Source: Parietaria judaica | Lineage: Eukaryota > Streptophyta > Magnoliopsida > Rosales > Urticaceae | Direction of reading: 5' to 3' | Length of the DNA: 64,000 bases | NCBI GenBank assembly: GCA_954871525.1 | Contig: OX940861.1 | Location: 12,694,842-12,758,841 of the forward strand | Part shown: positions 35,911 through 49,199 of the stretch, piece by piece | Layout of the letters: each line of letters starts with the position of its first letter | Position numbering within the stretch: the first letter of the stretch is position 1 | Program-made: the position numbers and the translations under genes | Notes under the pieces: generated by a model | What the model saw: only the letters and a program-made list of their open reading frames with translations | What the model was told of the DNA's origin: nothing | The model's database searches: none

Positions 35911-36671
35911 CAAGGTTTAGAGTTGCAAGTGGCGACTCCAAACATAAAGTCGTGATGGTTTTGTCAAAATCGCGATTTGTGGTGAAAATTCGCGATTTGT
36001 CGCGATTTGTGGTGAAAATTCGCGCCAAACTCTCTCGCCCAATCCCACCTCGCCACGTCATCAATCCGACGCATCGCGATTTGGCACAGTCGCGACAGAT
36101 CGCGACGGCCATTTTTCACGATTTTGGCGATCCGAGTCGCGATGCATCGCGACATCGCCACTTGCAGCTCTACCAAGGTTCAACTTGCCGAATTTGCCGA
36201 TAAATCACTTGCCGTTTTCGACGGATTTATCGTTTGCTTGCCGATTAATCAACGGAAAACTAATAAACACTGTAGATTATCGTTACCAACACTTATCGAG
36301 GATTATCGATAGATTATCGACACTTATCGAGGATTATCGATGAAAAATCACTAAAATATTTTTAAGAATATATTTACTAAGTTTATAATGTTGATAAAAC
36401 ATTAAAATGGCAAAAATAAAATCATTTCATCCTCAAACATAGGTAAATAAAATATAGTCTCACTCTCACATATGTAAATACTCGAATAAAATTATCGAAA
36501 AGTGCAAAATTTCTTGAAAAGTACCATATTTTTGCTCTATTTTGGAAATTTCCGGAACCCGTATTCCAAGATGTTTGCCGATTTTCGACAAAAATCATGG
36601 AAAAGTACTGGCATGGCCGTTTTGCCGATAACTACCGGTAAGACGGATAATCGTGGAAAAGTCGAACCTTG
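35911..36671. mobile_element. hAT-like element interrupted near its left end
   Basis: The ends are inverted: CAAGGTTCAACTTGCCG (split by the insertion at 35918-36172) and the complement of CAAGGTTCGACTTTTCC. The left flank CCTGTGAC (35903-35910) and right flank CCTGTGTGTGAC (from 36672) agree if one side gained TG units. The interior repeats a TTATCGAGGATTATCGAT word. It is non-coding. Confidence 0.6.
35918..36172. mobile_element. hAT MITE, TAGAGTTGC family, copy 1
   Basis: Left end TAGAGTTGCAAGTGGCG and right end CGCCACTTGCAGCTCTA are near-perfect inverted repeats. A perfect 8-bp duplication CCAAGGTT flanks it (35910-35917 and 36173-36180). The interior is full of TCGCGA and CGCGATTTG words, with a local tandem repeat at 35965-36020. 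Same family as 62544-62796. Confidence 0.9.
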
Positions 36672-36679
36672 CCTGTGTG

Positions 36680-39009
36680 TGACTATGAGTTGTGCTACTT
36701 AGATAAGGAAAGACTTGGGCCATGGCTGGTAACAAAAAAAAAAATATTCTTCAGTTTTTTTTTTATTTTAATTGCAGAGTAATAAATTATGGTACATATT
36801 TTTATTTTTTATTTAAAAACTAAAAATAGAAAATTTATTTAATACATTATTCTCTTATTATTTTTTGCTTCCAAAGAATTAATTTTTAAACGCTAATATT
36901 ATAAAATATAATTACAACACACTGAACACAAAATAATAAGTGTAAGAAGAGAGAAGAGAAAAAAAAATTATAGATGGATTATTGCAAAACATCCTAAACA
37001 CACTCTTGAGTTTGTTCATTAAACAACACAATTATTCAAGATTTTTTTTTAAACCTATGTACAATAATTCACCAAACAGTTATTTTTTTTTTCTCTCTAC
37101 TTTTTCCACCTGAAAAGTGGAATATAATTTTGTAATTGCTTACTAAACAGGGTCATTCTTTATAATGTATTAAATGTAGTATTGTTTTGTCAGGTCTTCT
37201 ATGTATCAAAAACATGTATTGTTTCGTTGTACACCGTAATAGATTTGTTATATCGGGGTATTGTATTGTCTAGTCTTCTATGTATCAAACACTTATATTA
37301 TTTCGCTGCATACCGTCGTAAAATCTATTACGAGAGTTCGTTTTTTATGTGATTCATTTTGTATATAAATTTATGAGAAGTATAGATATCATAGTTTTCA
37401 TTCCAATTAAAATCCAAAAGAGGGATTTAATGTGTACTTAAATTATTCATTTTTTTTATATATATATTGATGTATATCTCATTTCGTATAATCTAAATCG
37501 TTCTAATTAATTAAACATTCCAATAATTAAGTCAATAATTAATTAAATTAATTAATTAAGTGAACAATTCATTCCAATTAATTAAATCATTTCAAATAAT
37601 TAAATTATCCTACAATTAATTAAATTATATATCTTTTTTGGTGGTTTAATATGTGTAAGGCAACAAGTGTCACAAGTCTCGAAACCAAACAAACTAAAAA
37701 AGAATTATGTAATAATCGGACATAAATTGAAAAGATTAATCAAAATTAATGAGCTAAAATTGTATCAAAGGCGAAAAATCGCATAAAGATTGTTCGTATG
37801 CGATTTTGTTCGTGGTTCTGGTTAATTCCTTTCCTTATTTACTTGGCATCGTTCTCCTATAATTGAAAAAAATGGTCCTTGAATTTATTTTAGCATATTG
37901 TCGATAGTGAAATCGGGTGGTTTATCGAGGATGATCGTTCGGTCGTTATGTCGGGTGGCTTGACGTGTCACTTTTGTGCAAAATCGTGCTGGCTTATTGG
38001 ATGTCTCATAGACGGTGCTTGGCCAGTTTCTTGGTAGCTCGTCCGGGACCAAGACAAAAAGGGAAAGATAGATAGTGGCAATAGAAAGGACTAAAAGAAG
38101 GTTAGGAGGGAAAGAAACAATGCCGAACTCGATAGTGAGAGAGGGTGGTGTCAATTTTTTGTTTGCTTCAACATCTTTCTAAACAAATTTTTTTATGTAT
38201 AAATACAATTAGCAACTCCAAACTTAGCATCGTCACACCAAGAAACCAGTGTCGGCCCTGTGAGCAGGCGGAGTAGGCGCAAGCTTAGGGCCCCCGATTT
38301 TTATGGGCCCGTTGTCAATCTCCAATCGTCAAAAACTGTAAAATAAATGCCATGAAGGCTTCGTGTTGTTACAGGAAAGAGAGAGACTAGGGAAGAGAAA
38401 GCATGAATATTTTATATCTATAAAAGCTAAATAATATAAAATTGTAGGGATCTCTTTTCTAACATTGTTTTCTAGAATACAAATTTAGAATATAGAAAAT
38501 AAATTTAAAAAACATAAAATGTGATAAAATCTTTACTCGTGCATAAAAAATGTGTCATAAAACTAACATAGCTAAATATAATATACCCATTTATTTAAAA
38601 TTAAAAAAAAAAAACTAAACCTATGAGAAGTAATTGTATACTTAATATAACTTACAATTTAATCTATCAAAAATACTATTTCATTGATATGGAATTAACT
38701 TTTAATTTAACATTATAATTTTTAAAGCTTTCATCTATTACTATTAATAAAATGTTTATATGTAACACCAATTTATTTCGCTTATTTTTTTTCTATTTTT
38801 CATATATGTTATCTTTCTTTAGGAAAAAAAAAATATTCTCAAAATTCAAAATTTTAATCAATGATAATTATAAAAGATAATTCACTAATACACGTTTTTT
38901 CTATTTTACTAAGTTTATTCGTGAGTTCTTTAATATTTAAATTTCAGGTAAATTTTTGCGTCAAATTTTCTTTACCTCATTTGATTTCGCTTAATATCTA
39001 AATTTCACC

Positions 39010-39050
<41 letters not shown>

Positions 39051-39240
39051 TGGAAATCGTATCATGATTAATGCTTGATGAAGACGAGGTTTTTTTTTAG
39101 AATAATATTTCAACCATTAAAATATAGAAGTTCTGATATTACAATTGTATAATGTATTGTGGGAGCTTGAGGGAATCTATGCGTGGGAGAACTGGTTCCT
39201 TCTTATAGATTTTATTTTATTATTGATATAACCATTTTAT
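36680..39240. other. Gene-poor AT-rich sequence
   Basis: Short ORFs only. A CAGTGTCGGCCCTG-like hAT terminus lies at 38246, and an (AT)n run at 39006-39046. An approximate inverted pair of AAACA(G/C)-type ends around 36995-37155 was not resolved into an element. Confidence 0.45.
38246..38320 (+). mobile_element. Fragment of a CAGGGCCGGCC-type hAT element
   Basis: Starts CAGTGTCGGCCCTGTGAG, then a GGCGCAAGCTTAGGGCCCCC block typical of this plant element type. The other end was not found. Confidence 0.45.
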
Positions 39241-39250
39241 ATTAATTAAA

Positions 39251-39720
39251 GGGTTAATGACGGCAAAAATACCCAAAGTTTGGTCAAAGAACCCCTCGTG
39301 TACCCAAAGTTTAAAAGTTGTGGCAAAAATACCCAAAGTCACATTTAGGGAGTTGACCACTCCATTCTCGTAACGCCGTTAACTTACCTGTTAATTTTGG
39401 CCACGTGGACAAATCTGTTTTGTTAAGTGTAATCATTAGGGGTTCAATTAGTTGTGTTGAATAGTATTAATTAGGGATTTAATTCATTGTTTTGTCGTAA
39501 ACGAGGCTGATGTGAGCTCGTTCACGTGGCAAAAATTATTATGTCAGCAACCCACGTTTGTCTACGTGGCCAGAGTTAACAAGTAAGTTAAGGGCATTAC
39601 GAGAATGGAGTGGTCAACGCCCCAAATGCGACTTTGGGTATTTTTGCTACCACTTTTAAACTTTGGGTACATAAGGGTTTTTTTTTACCAAACTTTGAGT
39701 ATTTTTGCCGTCATTAACCC
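39251..39720. mobile_element. Mutator-like foldback C (470 bp)
   Basis: Left end GGGTTAATGACGGCAAAAAT, right end its complement, flanked by a perfect 9-bp duplication TTAATTAAA (39242-39250 and 39721-39729). The arms match over about 160 bp. Each carries three TACCCAAAGT(T/C)-type repeats, and CACGTG sits at 39402 with another at 39523 near the middle. Together with 54830-55906 it fixes the boundaries and Mutator-type duplication of the family. Confidence 0.92.
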
Positions 39721-39734
39721 TTAATTAAATTGTT

Positions 39735-41540
39735 CACTGTAACGTGACATTCATAATTTATAGTAGTTCAACTTCACGAAGCTTAGAACATTACACACAT
39801 ACACGTGTACATATGTGTTCAGATTAGAATGATAAACCCTTGTTTGGGACGTCGACAAGTTGCTTATTGATTATTAAATTAGCAATATATTAATATTGTT
39901 GACGAAATGAGCTAATGGTAATAGTTGATTAACGGAGAAAATTACTGTGATTACGAAATATTAATTGTAATTAAATTAAATGAAGAATAGTCAATTATGT
40001 TGCTAATTGATAATATTGTTTATAGTTTCTTCATAGTAATTTCGTTTCAAACAAACGTTTATTTTTTTATGTAACTCTTTTTGTTTTTCTAGAGAATATT
40101 TGAATTTTATGAGAGCACGGACGACACGAGCTGGAAAAATTAGAGAAACAATTATTAAAATTTAAAAAGAACTAACTTGTTGGCAAAGCTATTCATAAAG
40201 CTGAACTATTCCAATATAAATTATTTGGTTTTTAATTCGTCATCTACACAACATAATCGACCGATTCATTATAACGTGTTAATTACTTCGTATATATAAC
40301 CAATATATATATAAATAAAAATAAAAATTAGTAGCAAAGTTATTTTCGATTTGTTATTCATTTTTATATAAATAATTTTTGTCACTCAGAGAAAAATCTT
40401 GTAAAATAATTTTGTCTATGTAAGAGTGCTTTTTTGGGCGCTTATAAAAATTATCCATTGTTTTTGTTTATATCTATATCAGATATTTAACACATATAAA
40501 TTGTCATAGAAATGGCAAAATATTTTTCTGCTTTAGATGAATATATATAATAATGAAATGAGTAAATACTACGGAATGTAGCGGCGCTAGGATTTCTGTT
40601 GAGATGATGCCTAAGATAATTTTAATAATTTTTTTATGTAAAATTTTATCTATTTTATTTACAAATAAATAACAACAATCACTTGCAATATTTATTAAAA
40701 ATCAAATAGATAAAGTTATCTTAAACAAAATATAAAGTTGATTTTCATTTTTATTTTTACAGATTGCTCGTCGACGTATACAGAAATATATGTCTCGATG
40801 ACCACGTTTTCACACATTTTTCAGAAATAATTACAACTATTTGTTAAGACATATTTTCCCGTTTCACTTAGATTATTATGTGATAAGCATAAAACGGTAG
40901 GAATCTAAAGCGAGTGCGAAAAAGTAAAGAACACCAATACTTTTTGTTGACGCCGTTCAGACTTCCTGTCTAACTTTTGCAAGGCACTCACCCAGATTTA
41001 TCAACTAAGAGTTACACGAGATGATTACAATCAGTGTTACATATGGACCCAAAGCATAAAAGGAAACTCTCCCTTGTTGTCACGTAACAACTTTGACATC
41101 CAGCACTTGAACTCTTGACGACAACAAGATCCCATTCAACCAATCAGTTACGAACGTCCCGTTCTTCTTCATTTCACTCGTGAATTGCTTATTTCCTTCT
41201 ACCGAAGGTTTTTCTCAGAATATTTCTGTAAGTGCTATCGAAATGGGACCTTAATAGCCAGAACATATATGAGCTTGTCCAATCATATCTTCATGCAATA
41301 TACATTATTTAATCTAACACATAATTCCACATTCAATGCAGGGACAGGTCGACTCAATCATTCCTCTATTAAGGGTGCGCACGAAGTTGGACATGTGCGT
41401 CTTGAAGACTTTCTTGAAATATCTTCCAGTTGTCATGACATCAGGGACGTTTGAGCGAAATTCATGTTTCAACACTATTTATTACTTTTGAATTAATTAA
41501 AGACAATTAATATGAAAGAATCAAAAGTGAAAAAATCATA
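39735..41540. other. Gene-poor sequence, possible decayed retroelement at 40900-41460
   Basis: Mostly AT-rich. The stretch 40900-41460 is more balanced and contains AACACCAATACTTTTTGTTG and a GTTCAGACTTCCTGTCTAAC phrase of a type common in plant LTR sequences, but no ends could be assigned. No gene seen. Confidence 0.35.
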
Positions 41541-41548
41541 ATAATAAA

Positions 41549-43866
41549 TGTTGGAAATTGGCATCTAGCTCTGATACCAATTGTTGGTTATGTGGATTGA
41601 TCTAAACCGATCGATCCACGGTTTATAAAAAAATTGCAGAACAACTAATTCTTGTCTGATTACATACACGCATAGGATAAACTTTTCTACATGGGCTAAA
41701 CCAGATATCGTGTCCCATTCCACGATACCCTGTTATCCTATCCGGTTTATGAAATCCAAAAATTAATTACTTTAATCCAGGATCTTTATTTATGCTATTT
41801 TATCAACAAAAAATTCATTCATATCTAATGTGAATTCGATTCAGGGTTTGAACAAATATATAAACATCTAATCAATAAATACAGCGCGTACCTGATTCGC
41901 GTTTCTGTTGCGTTCTCTGATCTTCTGAAATTGTTTCTGCGATTTTCTGTCTGCTGGATTCTCCTAATAGTCTTCCGATGTATGCTCCGGAGTTAGACCG
42001 CCAGGATGTGTGGGCTCCTAGGATGACCACGAAACCTTGAAGTGAATCGGGATCGAAAAACCCTGACTCTGAGAAAACGAATTTGCAGACAGAGAGAGAG
42101 AGAGAGAGCTTGCGAATTTTTCTAATTTCTGAAGTTATGAACTTATGAATTCTGATTTCAGGTTCAGCCTATTTATAGAAAAAACCAAATCCTAACCACC
42201 TGGAGATATTTACTCATTATCTTTATTTAAATAATTAAGATAATGAAGAATATCAAATCTTATTAAATCTTTATCCAGAAAGATTTAAATCTAAAGATAA
42301 GATGACAAATCTACTGGAATCAGATCTTCCAAGACTCATGTCTCCTATTATTTTTGAATTATATATATATATATTAAATCGAATTAAAAAATAATGATAA
42401 TTCGAATCCTAATTAATTTGAATTAGGATTATTTTAAATCTAATATAAATCTATTTAATTATAATTAATTATTAATAATAAATATTAACAATCAAATCCA
42501 ATAATTAAAATTATATTATTAATTAAATATTCCAGGAAATAAATCCCATATTTAATTCAGTTTCAAATTCGCAGCTCCATACAGACCCTAATCCGACTTT
42601 TACCTGGATTACTATTTTGAGCATAACTCTCGCTCCGTTCATCAGAATGATGCGATTCAAAATGATAAATTCCTACAATTTGATTTTCCACAATACTGTG
42701 ATTGTTCAGGAGTCAAATTCCAATTATCAATTTTTTACTTTCCCGGGCTGTACCAAAACTTTGGTACGTTTGCAACTTTAAGGTAAATAGACATTTCGTA
42801 ACCTAAGTCTCGAATCTAGTCTAATTGGATCCAGCCCATATTCAACAAATGAATATTTATTGCGGTGTCACTCTTGTGGAGTTACAAAATGGACTAATGG
42901 ACATATTACTCAAGCTAGGTGAAATGAAGACTTTCACCGAACTTCGATTACACTCCACTATAGCTCGAAGCTGAATAAACTCTTGAGTAATAATATAAAA
43001 TTATAATCCTGACACAGGAGTCCATCGATTCAATCAGATATATTGGTAATCCTGGTTTTCATTTTTATTATGATTCTCGTCAAAGGGTATTAGCTGCCGT
43101 ACTGCCCTTTGAAGACACTATTTTATTATCTATGATTCTTACAAACTACTCACTCATTGGGTCATTAAATCAATGAGCTATACATGAGTACTTATTTGTT
43201 TTTCCAGAGTCATAATAAATAAACCATAAATCTGTTATCCATATTTTCATCCAAGCGACTTGTCCCGGTCAATCTTCTGATCCCAAAATGAAAGTGATTA
43301 GGAATACTATTGTATTCCGTAACAATCAAATCAAAGATCGTGTGAGTTGAACCCTACAAGTCCACGACGCTCAAGACTTCAACTGATTCCATCTGATCAT
43401 CTAGTGACTTAATCTTACTCTCATCAGTGACGGTCTTAATATGATGATTTCAGTTTCATTAAGTCTGTCCGTCCAGTATGGAGACACTCCAATACCTAGT
43501 TTTCTCAAAGGTGCAGGACCAGCACCAGATCCGGTAATAAATCATCACTTACAATGTTTGATTTCACTAATAGTTTATACCGATTAGAAGCACCCACTTT
43601 CTAATCTAAACCATGGACCTTACTTTAAGTTCTTAACTTATGCTCGTCAAACCTCCTCACACGTAGACTCTGTGTGATGACGTGGCATAATTGTAAAACG
43701 TATTGAACTTTGGGATGAAACATTTAATTTTATAATATATATAGGATATAACTATATAAGACTATCATCAATAAGATAAGTTTTCTTTAATAGGAAAGAC
43801 AGTCATAATCTTAATGCAATGGGGTTAGCATCTGAATAGAGGGCATATTATAAAATATGTCCAACA
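41549..43866 (-). mobile_element. Copia-type LTR with adjoining primer-binding site, rest of element lost
   Basis: On the minus strand the LTR starts at 43866 with TGTTGGACATATTTT and ends at 41582 with ATAACCAACA. It is followed by ATTGGTATCAGAGC (41581-41568), a match to the 3' end of initiator tRNA-Met, the usual primer of plant copia elements. Only about 20 further bases remain before TTTCCAACA at 41549, itself an LTR-end-like word. The flanking 5-mers ATAAA and TAAAA are similar but not identical. The interior shares blocks with the solo LTR at 17498, such as GACGGTCTTA. A (GA)n run lies at 42090-42109. No gag or pol domain is present. Confidence 0.72.
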
Positions 43867-43871
43867 TAAAA

Positions 43872-44950
43872 TAGTTATAATATGTTGAAACTGTGTAGAG
43901 ACACGATCAAAAGGAGTGAAAACATGATACAACAATACGCCGGTAAGTGAAACTTCACGATAGAGACTAAACATTTTTTTAACCATTTACAAAAAAAAAA
44001 AAATCATTGAAAATTTTACCACTAAAATATATAAGGATTATAACTCATTATATTGCAGTATTTTGCCTCAAATAAGATGATAAATTGTATTTTTTTTTTA
44101 AGTACATGTTTTGTTGGTGTTAGGAGTCGATCTTGGATTTTTTTCAAAAGGAAGACTTTGAAATCAAGGGAATAACCAAAGCTACTACATGGTCATTCTA
44201 TTACTCGATTGAATATGAATATTTTATACATAATATCTACGTTTTTTATTTTTTAAACTTTTCTTTTCATTTTTTGCACACTATTTTTGAGGGGGTGTAT
44301 AATAAACGGACCACTTTATGTATAGTAATAGTGTATACGACACTCGTACACATTTGGTACATTTTGAGTTTTGACTATCCACGCACGTTGACCCATCAAG
44401 TGTTCCAAATATTGAAGAAAAGATTAGGAAATCGTCAATTTTGATCAATAATAATAATATTATTAGTAGTAGTATTAGGAATATTCCACTTCTTGAAGTC
44501 AAGTTAATGGAGTCACCAAAAACGACACCAAACCCAATAAGCCATTGCACATTTCTGCATGGTGTCAATATCAGTGATCAACCAAAATATTCATTTACCA
44601 AGACCAAGGTCCTAAATAGTATATTTATGGAATACGGGCAACACATATACTTGCATGTTTTTTAAAAGTATTCTATGTATCGATTATCCATTTACCATTC
44701 ATAATTTTACGTGTATATCGGCTACTAGCGATAATCAGCCCGTAAATACCGGATTTTGAACCATCACTTAGACGATGGACATACCCATGAATTATTAATA
44801 TGTTTTTATTATAGTTGTTGTTTGGTTATTATTTTAATTTTTGATGGTGTCTCTTTCTCTCTCTCATATTTTGCTAGGGTATAGTAGTGTCTGGACTTGC
44901 TTTAAATTGCCAGCTGGTTCTCAAAAGGACACATGCATCAAAGGCAAAGG
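43872..44950. other. Intergenic sequence, no gene recognised
   Basis: ORFs at 44133-44444, 44281-44568 and 44441-44665 have no recognisable domain; their composition follows the AT-rich background. Confidence 0.4.
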
Positions 44951-44954
44951 CATG

Positions 44955-45456
44955 TAGGATACAGAGGGGACACGTGCCCCCTCTGACACACTATAGTTTA
45001 TAATATTTTGATACCGTTACGAGAAGCATTATATATAGATCAACTGGTTAATAGTGGCTCTGTTTTGGGAATCATGACACGATTAGGCGAGTGTTCGAAC
45101 CTTCTCCACTGCATATTCCACTTGTTTTTGTTTTCATAAAAAGTAGTGAATAAGTCCTACTTTATTTAGCGCATGATTACATGTGTATATGTATTACAAT
45201 AATGTGAACTATATATATTAAATATACTAGAAATATATATAAAGTATAAACAAATGATTCAATGTTACATATAATACAATAATGTTATATATTCCATGTA
45301 AATATCGTCTACCTAATTTATTTTTATGCTTTATTTGTAATATTAAAATTTCAAATTTTATTTAAAGTAATTATATTTCTTTGATAAAAAATAATATTTT
45401 TTTATTATTAAAATATTAGTGCCCCCTCTTAGATAATGGGTTGGCTTCGCCACTGA
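44955..45456. mobile_element. Non-autonomous element with a CAGTGGCGAAGCC terminus
   Basis: The right end, read on the minus strand, is CAGTGGCGAAGCCAACCC followed by AGAGGGGGCAC, a very common plant element end. The left side has AGAGGGGACACGTGCCCCCT in matching orientation. Inside, ACTGGTTAATAGTGGCTC and GTGTTCGAACC (about 45050-45110) resemble pol III A and B boxes. The left boundary is approximate and no duplication was established. Confidence 0.45.
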
Positions 45457-46092
45457 CATGCATTATATATTATCATTATTTATATATAATTTATGGTTCA
45501 ATTTTATTGTTCTTCTTTCTTAGCTTTGGACCCCAAAGCTATAAATCAGCGTGAAGCATTATGTCTGTGAACTAATTACTCTCAAGTTTCGAAGAAAATT
45601 CAAGGCACATCATATGAGCTTATAATGCTATGCTTCGAAGTAAACGACACAATATTATCAAAGATTCTTTTTGTATGACATGTTCTTCGAGAAATAATAA
45701 TAGTGATAAGAAGTTTCAAGGAGGATGTTGAGTGTGAAGCCTAATCTAAACAGAACCGCTACCGAGACCCGACGCAGAGTAGTCAAACTGAGAGAGGCGA
45801 GATTGAGAGTTGTAGAGGGCGATTCTACAAGAGTGTAACCAAAAACTCCGATTGATAAATTGATAGTGGATCGAGATTTACACTGGGAGCGAACTACTAT
45901 AATTCTAGTATCAAATTTCAATTCGTTTATTGCTTTTATCGTTTTCTGATTTGAGAATTAGGGTTCAATTCTTAACAGAGGATATGTAAACTCTTTTTTT
46001 TTTTTTTTTTTTAAAACAAGTTTTATTGATATATGTTTTACAATGATCTATTGTATTCTTATGTTATAAGGTTTATTTTCATGATAGGTGAG
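45457..46092. other. Intergenic sequence, possible LTR-like fragment
   Basis: 45770-45920 has phrases such as GATTGATAAATTGATAGTGG and ACACTGGGAGCG that resemble plant copia LTR 3' parts, but no ends were found. A T-rich homopolymer lies at 45992-46011. Confidence 0.35.
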
Positions 46093-46255
46093 CAGGGCCG
46101 GCCCTAAGCTTGTCGTTTTTAGTCGGGGCCCTAAGCTATGTAAAATTTTGATATATATATATATATATATATATATTAATCATATCACTCGCATATACAA
46201 ACTTAATATATATAATGTGTATATATACATATTATTAGGGGACCTAGCCCGCGAT
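46093..46255 (+). mobile_element. CAGGGCCGGCC-type hAT element, partial
   Basis: Starts CAGGGCCGGCCCTAAGCTTG, followed by TCGGGGCCCTAAGC, matching the type seen at 15160 and 38246. A (TA)n run follows at 46151-46175. The right end is decayed; 46255 is an estimate. Confidence 0.5.
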
Positions 46256-49190
46256 ATAGCTAACCAATCCATTGCTACACCTGAAACTGAACTTTGAATA
46301 ATCACGATTAATTGAAAAGATCCAAGTACAAAACAATTGGAAAGATCTAGGTTTGAAGTTTGAACTGGTTCTAGTTTTGAATTTATTTGAACTAATTTGA
46401 CCATATATCTACTCCAATAAACTCGCTAAACCCATTTGACAGTCTAAAATTCATGACGTTCTCATTGCTAAAAAGAAAAAAGAAAGAGAGGCTATAATAA
46501 TATTACAAATCAAACAGAAGAATTCGACTCATAATTTCTGTTTTTTTTTCATTTAAGACGAAAACCACTTGTTGATCAGGAGAAAAATCCACACTGATCG
46601 ACAAATTACGGTTTAAGTAACACTAACTAGCCAATTACATTGGGAAGCCTACCATGCATGCAGTCATTTAACAGTCAAGCTACGAAAGATTTCAGGTCGG
46701 ATTCATGTCACAAACCTTAACATTTCTTCTATTCATATTACGAGAAGTCCTAGTATTTCGAGTAGACTTGAAAAATATAAGCAAAGACCTCGAGTCAAAG
46801 TACATGTTGAACTAGTCTTTCCTTTGACCAACAGATTTTTTTGCTACGGCTTTGAGGTCTCCTTCTCTTGGCAAAGCTACACATGATCAGACGCCAAAAA
46901 AAAAAAAAAATAGTCAAAAAATTAATGAGCATATAATTGTGATTAAAAAGTGGTTAACTGGTTGTTGGGATCATTAATAACAAATAGTGTTTTGTTAATT
47001 GTAGCTATTGGTAGAGTTAATGTGTTCCGTAGTGGTCACTAGGGTTTCCTAATTAATATAAGCATTCTTGTTATGAAGTATTGGGTTTTTGTTTATTGCA
47101 CATCACATTGAGTGGTTAACAATAATGAAATGAAAAACATTATATTATATTGTGTACATATATAAAGATTGGCCTAATTCACTAGAGAATAAAGTTGACC
47201 TTGTTCTTGCGCGTCCTCAGAACTCAAACTCATATAGGATGGAAATTGGTTGGCATGGAACATTATGTGATAAGAGATTCAACATTCAATATTCAGTCAA
47301 AAAAAGTTTTTAAGAAAATCACATATATAAGTTATATAGCTATAGTTTAAGCCAAGATTTAAAGCTCGCAAAGTCGCTCGGTTTTTTCTGTCGATTGACC
47401 GGCACCGGTTCGGCGACAAACCCATTACTATTTTTAATTAAAATTCAGAAATTGAGAAGAAATTTTGGCGGAAAACTCTCCAAGATTTAAAATTTTGAAG
47501 AAGAAATTTAAATGTATTTTAATTTTTAATTAAATTTATTTATAAACATTACAAAATACCCTATGTTCACCCATAGAGTCTTATCAGCGCAATCGATTCT
47601 CTATTTTTCAAAACCTTACCGAAACTCAATTGGAATACAAGTAAAACTGAATCATTGAACGGTTATCGATTATGAGAGTCTTATAAGATTCGTATAAGTA
47701 CATCAAAATCTAGTTTAGGCTAATATTCTTTTCAATATGGAGAATCTTATAACTGATGGTAGTGGGTACATATGAAACTTCATATACCATATGGTAATAT
47801 TCCATGAACTCTTGAGTTCTTGACTTGCATTCCCACAAAAGCTGACCTAACTATACATACTTTGGTTCTATGGGTTAGATTAGATCACAACCCTACTCTC
47901 ACTATCACTACAAACGAAGCCAAATACAATAAAATTAGGTATGCATTTAAAATTTATGTTCCAATTTTTTAAAACATTTTTGTAGCAGCTACATAAATAA
48001 ACCTATTATTATTTCGTCAACGTTAGGTTCTAAGCATTATTGACTTGTTGAGAGATAGAAGAACAAAATCAGGTCGCTAGATCATATACTATTATAGAAA
48101 TTAAAATATTCTAAAATTGCATAACATGTATATATAAGCATTTCTTTACTACAAAGTGACCATGAAAACAAAAGAAAAAGAAGAGAATAAAGAGAAGTAG
48201 CCATAGTGAAGGTGACCTTTTAACATGTATTTGTTTGATCTAGTAAAATAATTGAAATGATTTGATGCCAACTATAATATTATATTTTTTATATTTTTTT
48301 GGTAAGTTACTTTTGTTATGTATTTATGAAATTTTGATAAGCTACTTTTTTGTTATAATTTGCATTTTAATTTACATAGTTTTCAGTAACCTATACAATT
48401 AGTCACTTGAAAAAGAAAAAGAAAAAACGATGTGTAAGATTTGGCTCATTGTCGTTTGGAAAGTTAGGCCTATCATTTCAATGGGCCTCTTATTAATTTT
48501 TTGGATTGGTTGTTGGGCTTTCGAAAAACCAGATTCGGCTTTTTAACGAAAAAGTACAAACTTATCTTTATTTCATTATTTTTTTCTTTCTTACTATAAA
48601 CCTTTTTTTTTAGTGTCTTAAGGATTGAGATGTAGATTCAAGGCTCAGCTATTGAAGCTATATCCTTTTGATTGTGTTGTTACATACGATACTTTAAAAA
48701 ACGGACAATAGAGAAAATTAAAAATTAAAAATACAAAATATCAATATAAAAATCAAAATTCAAGTGATAAAATGTTATATACATTCATGTTGGAAATATA
48801 TCTGGGAGATCAAATGCGTTACAAGTTTAATCGTGCATAAGAAATTCATTTCTTATAATATTTCGAGCTCCTCTAGAACACGAATATATATAATAGCCTC
48901 GGATTTATATTACACAAAGACCATTTGAGATTAAACAAAATTCGTTGTTAGTGACACATAAGTGTAGTATGATTAAATTATGATTTTAAATATGAAACTT
49001 TTTTGCACGCTCCTACTCAACAATAACACTCTTTTGCTAAAATGAAGAATATTTTAACAATTCAACCGTTTCAAATAATCCATTCAAAGCTTATACATTG
49101 TGCCTTAAATCAAAGTTGATTCAAATCTGAGTTTGGTTGTTATTTATTGTTTGGTTAGGACTTGACCACAAGACAATACCAAAGAATGAA
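46256..49190. other. Gene-poor AT-rich sequence
   Basis: No coding region or clear element boundary seen. A patch at 47365-47420 is slightly GC-richer with CGGCACCGGTTCGGCG. Confidence 0.45.
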
Positions 49191-49199
49191 GAACATATA

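Noticed and set aside
45658..45921. 87-residue minus-strand ORF
   Set aside because: The nucleotide sequence resembles a retrotransposon LTR part; no protein family recognised.
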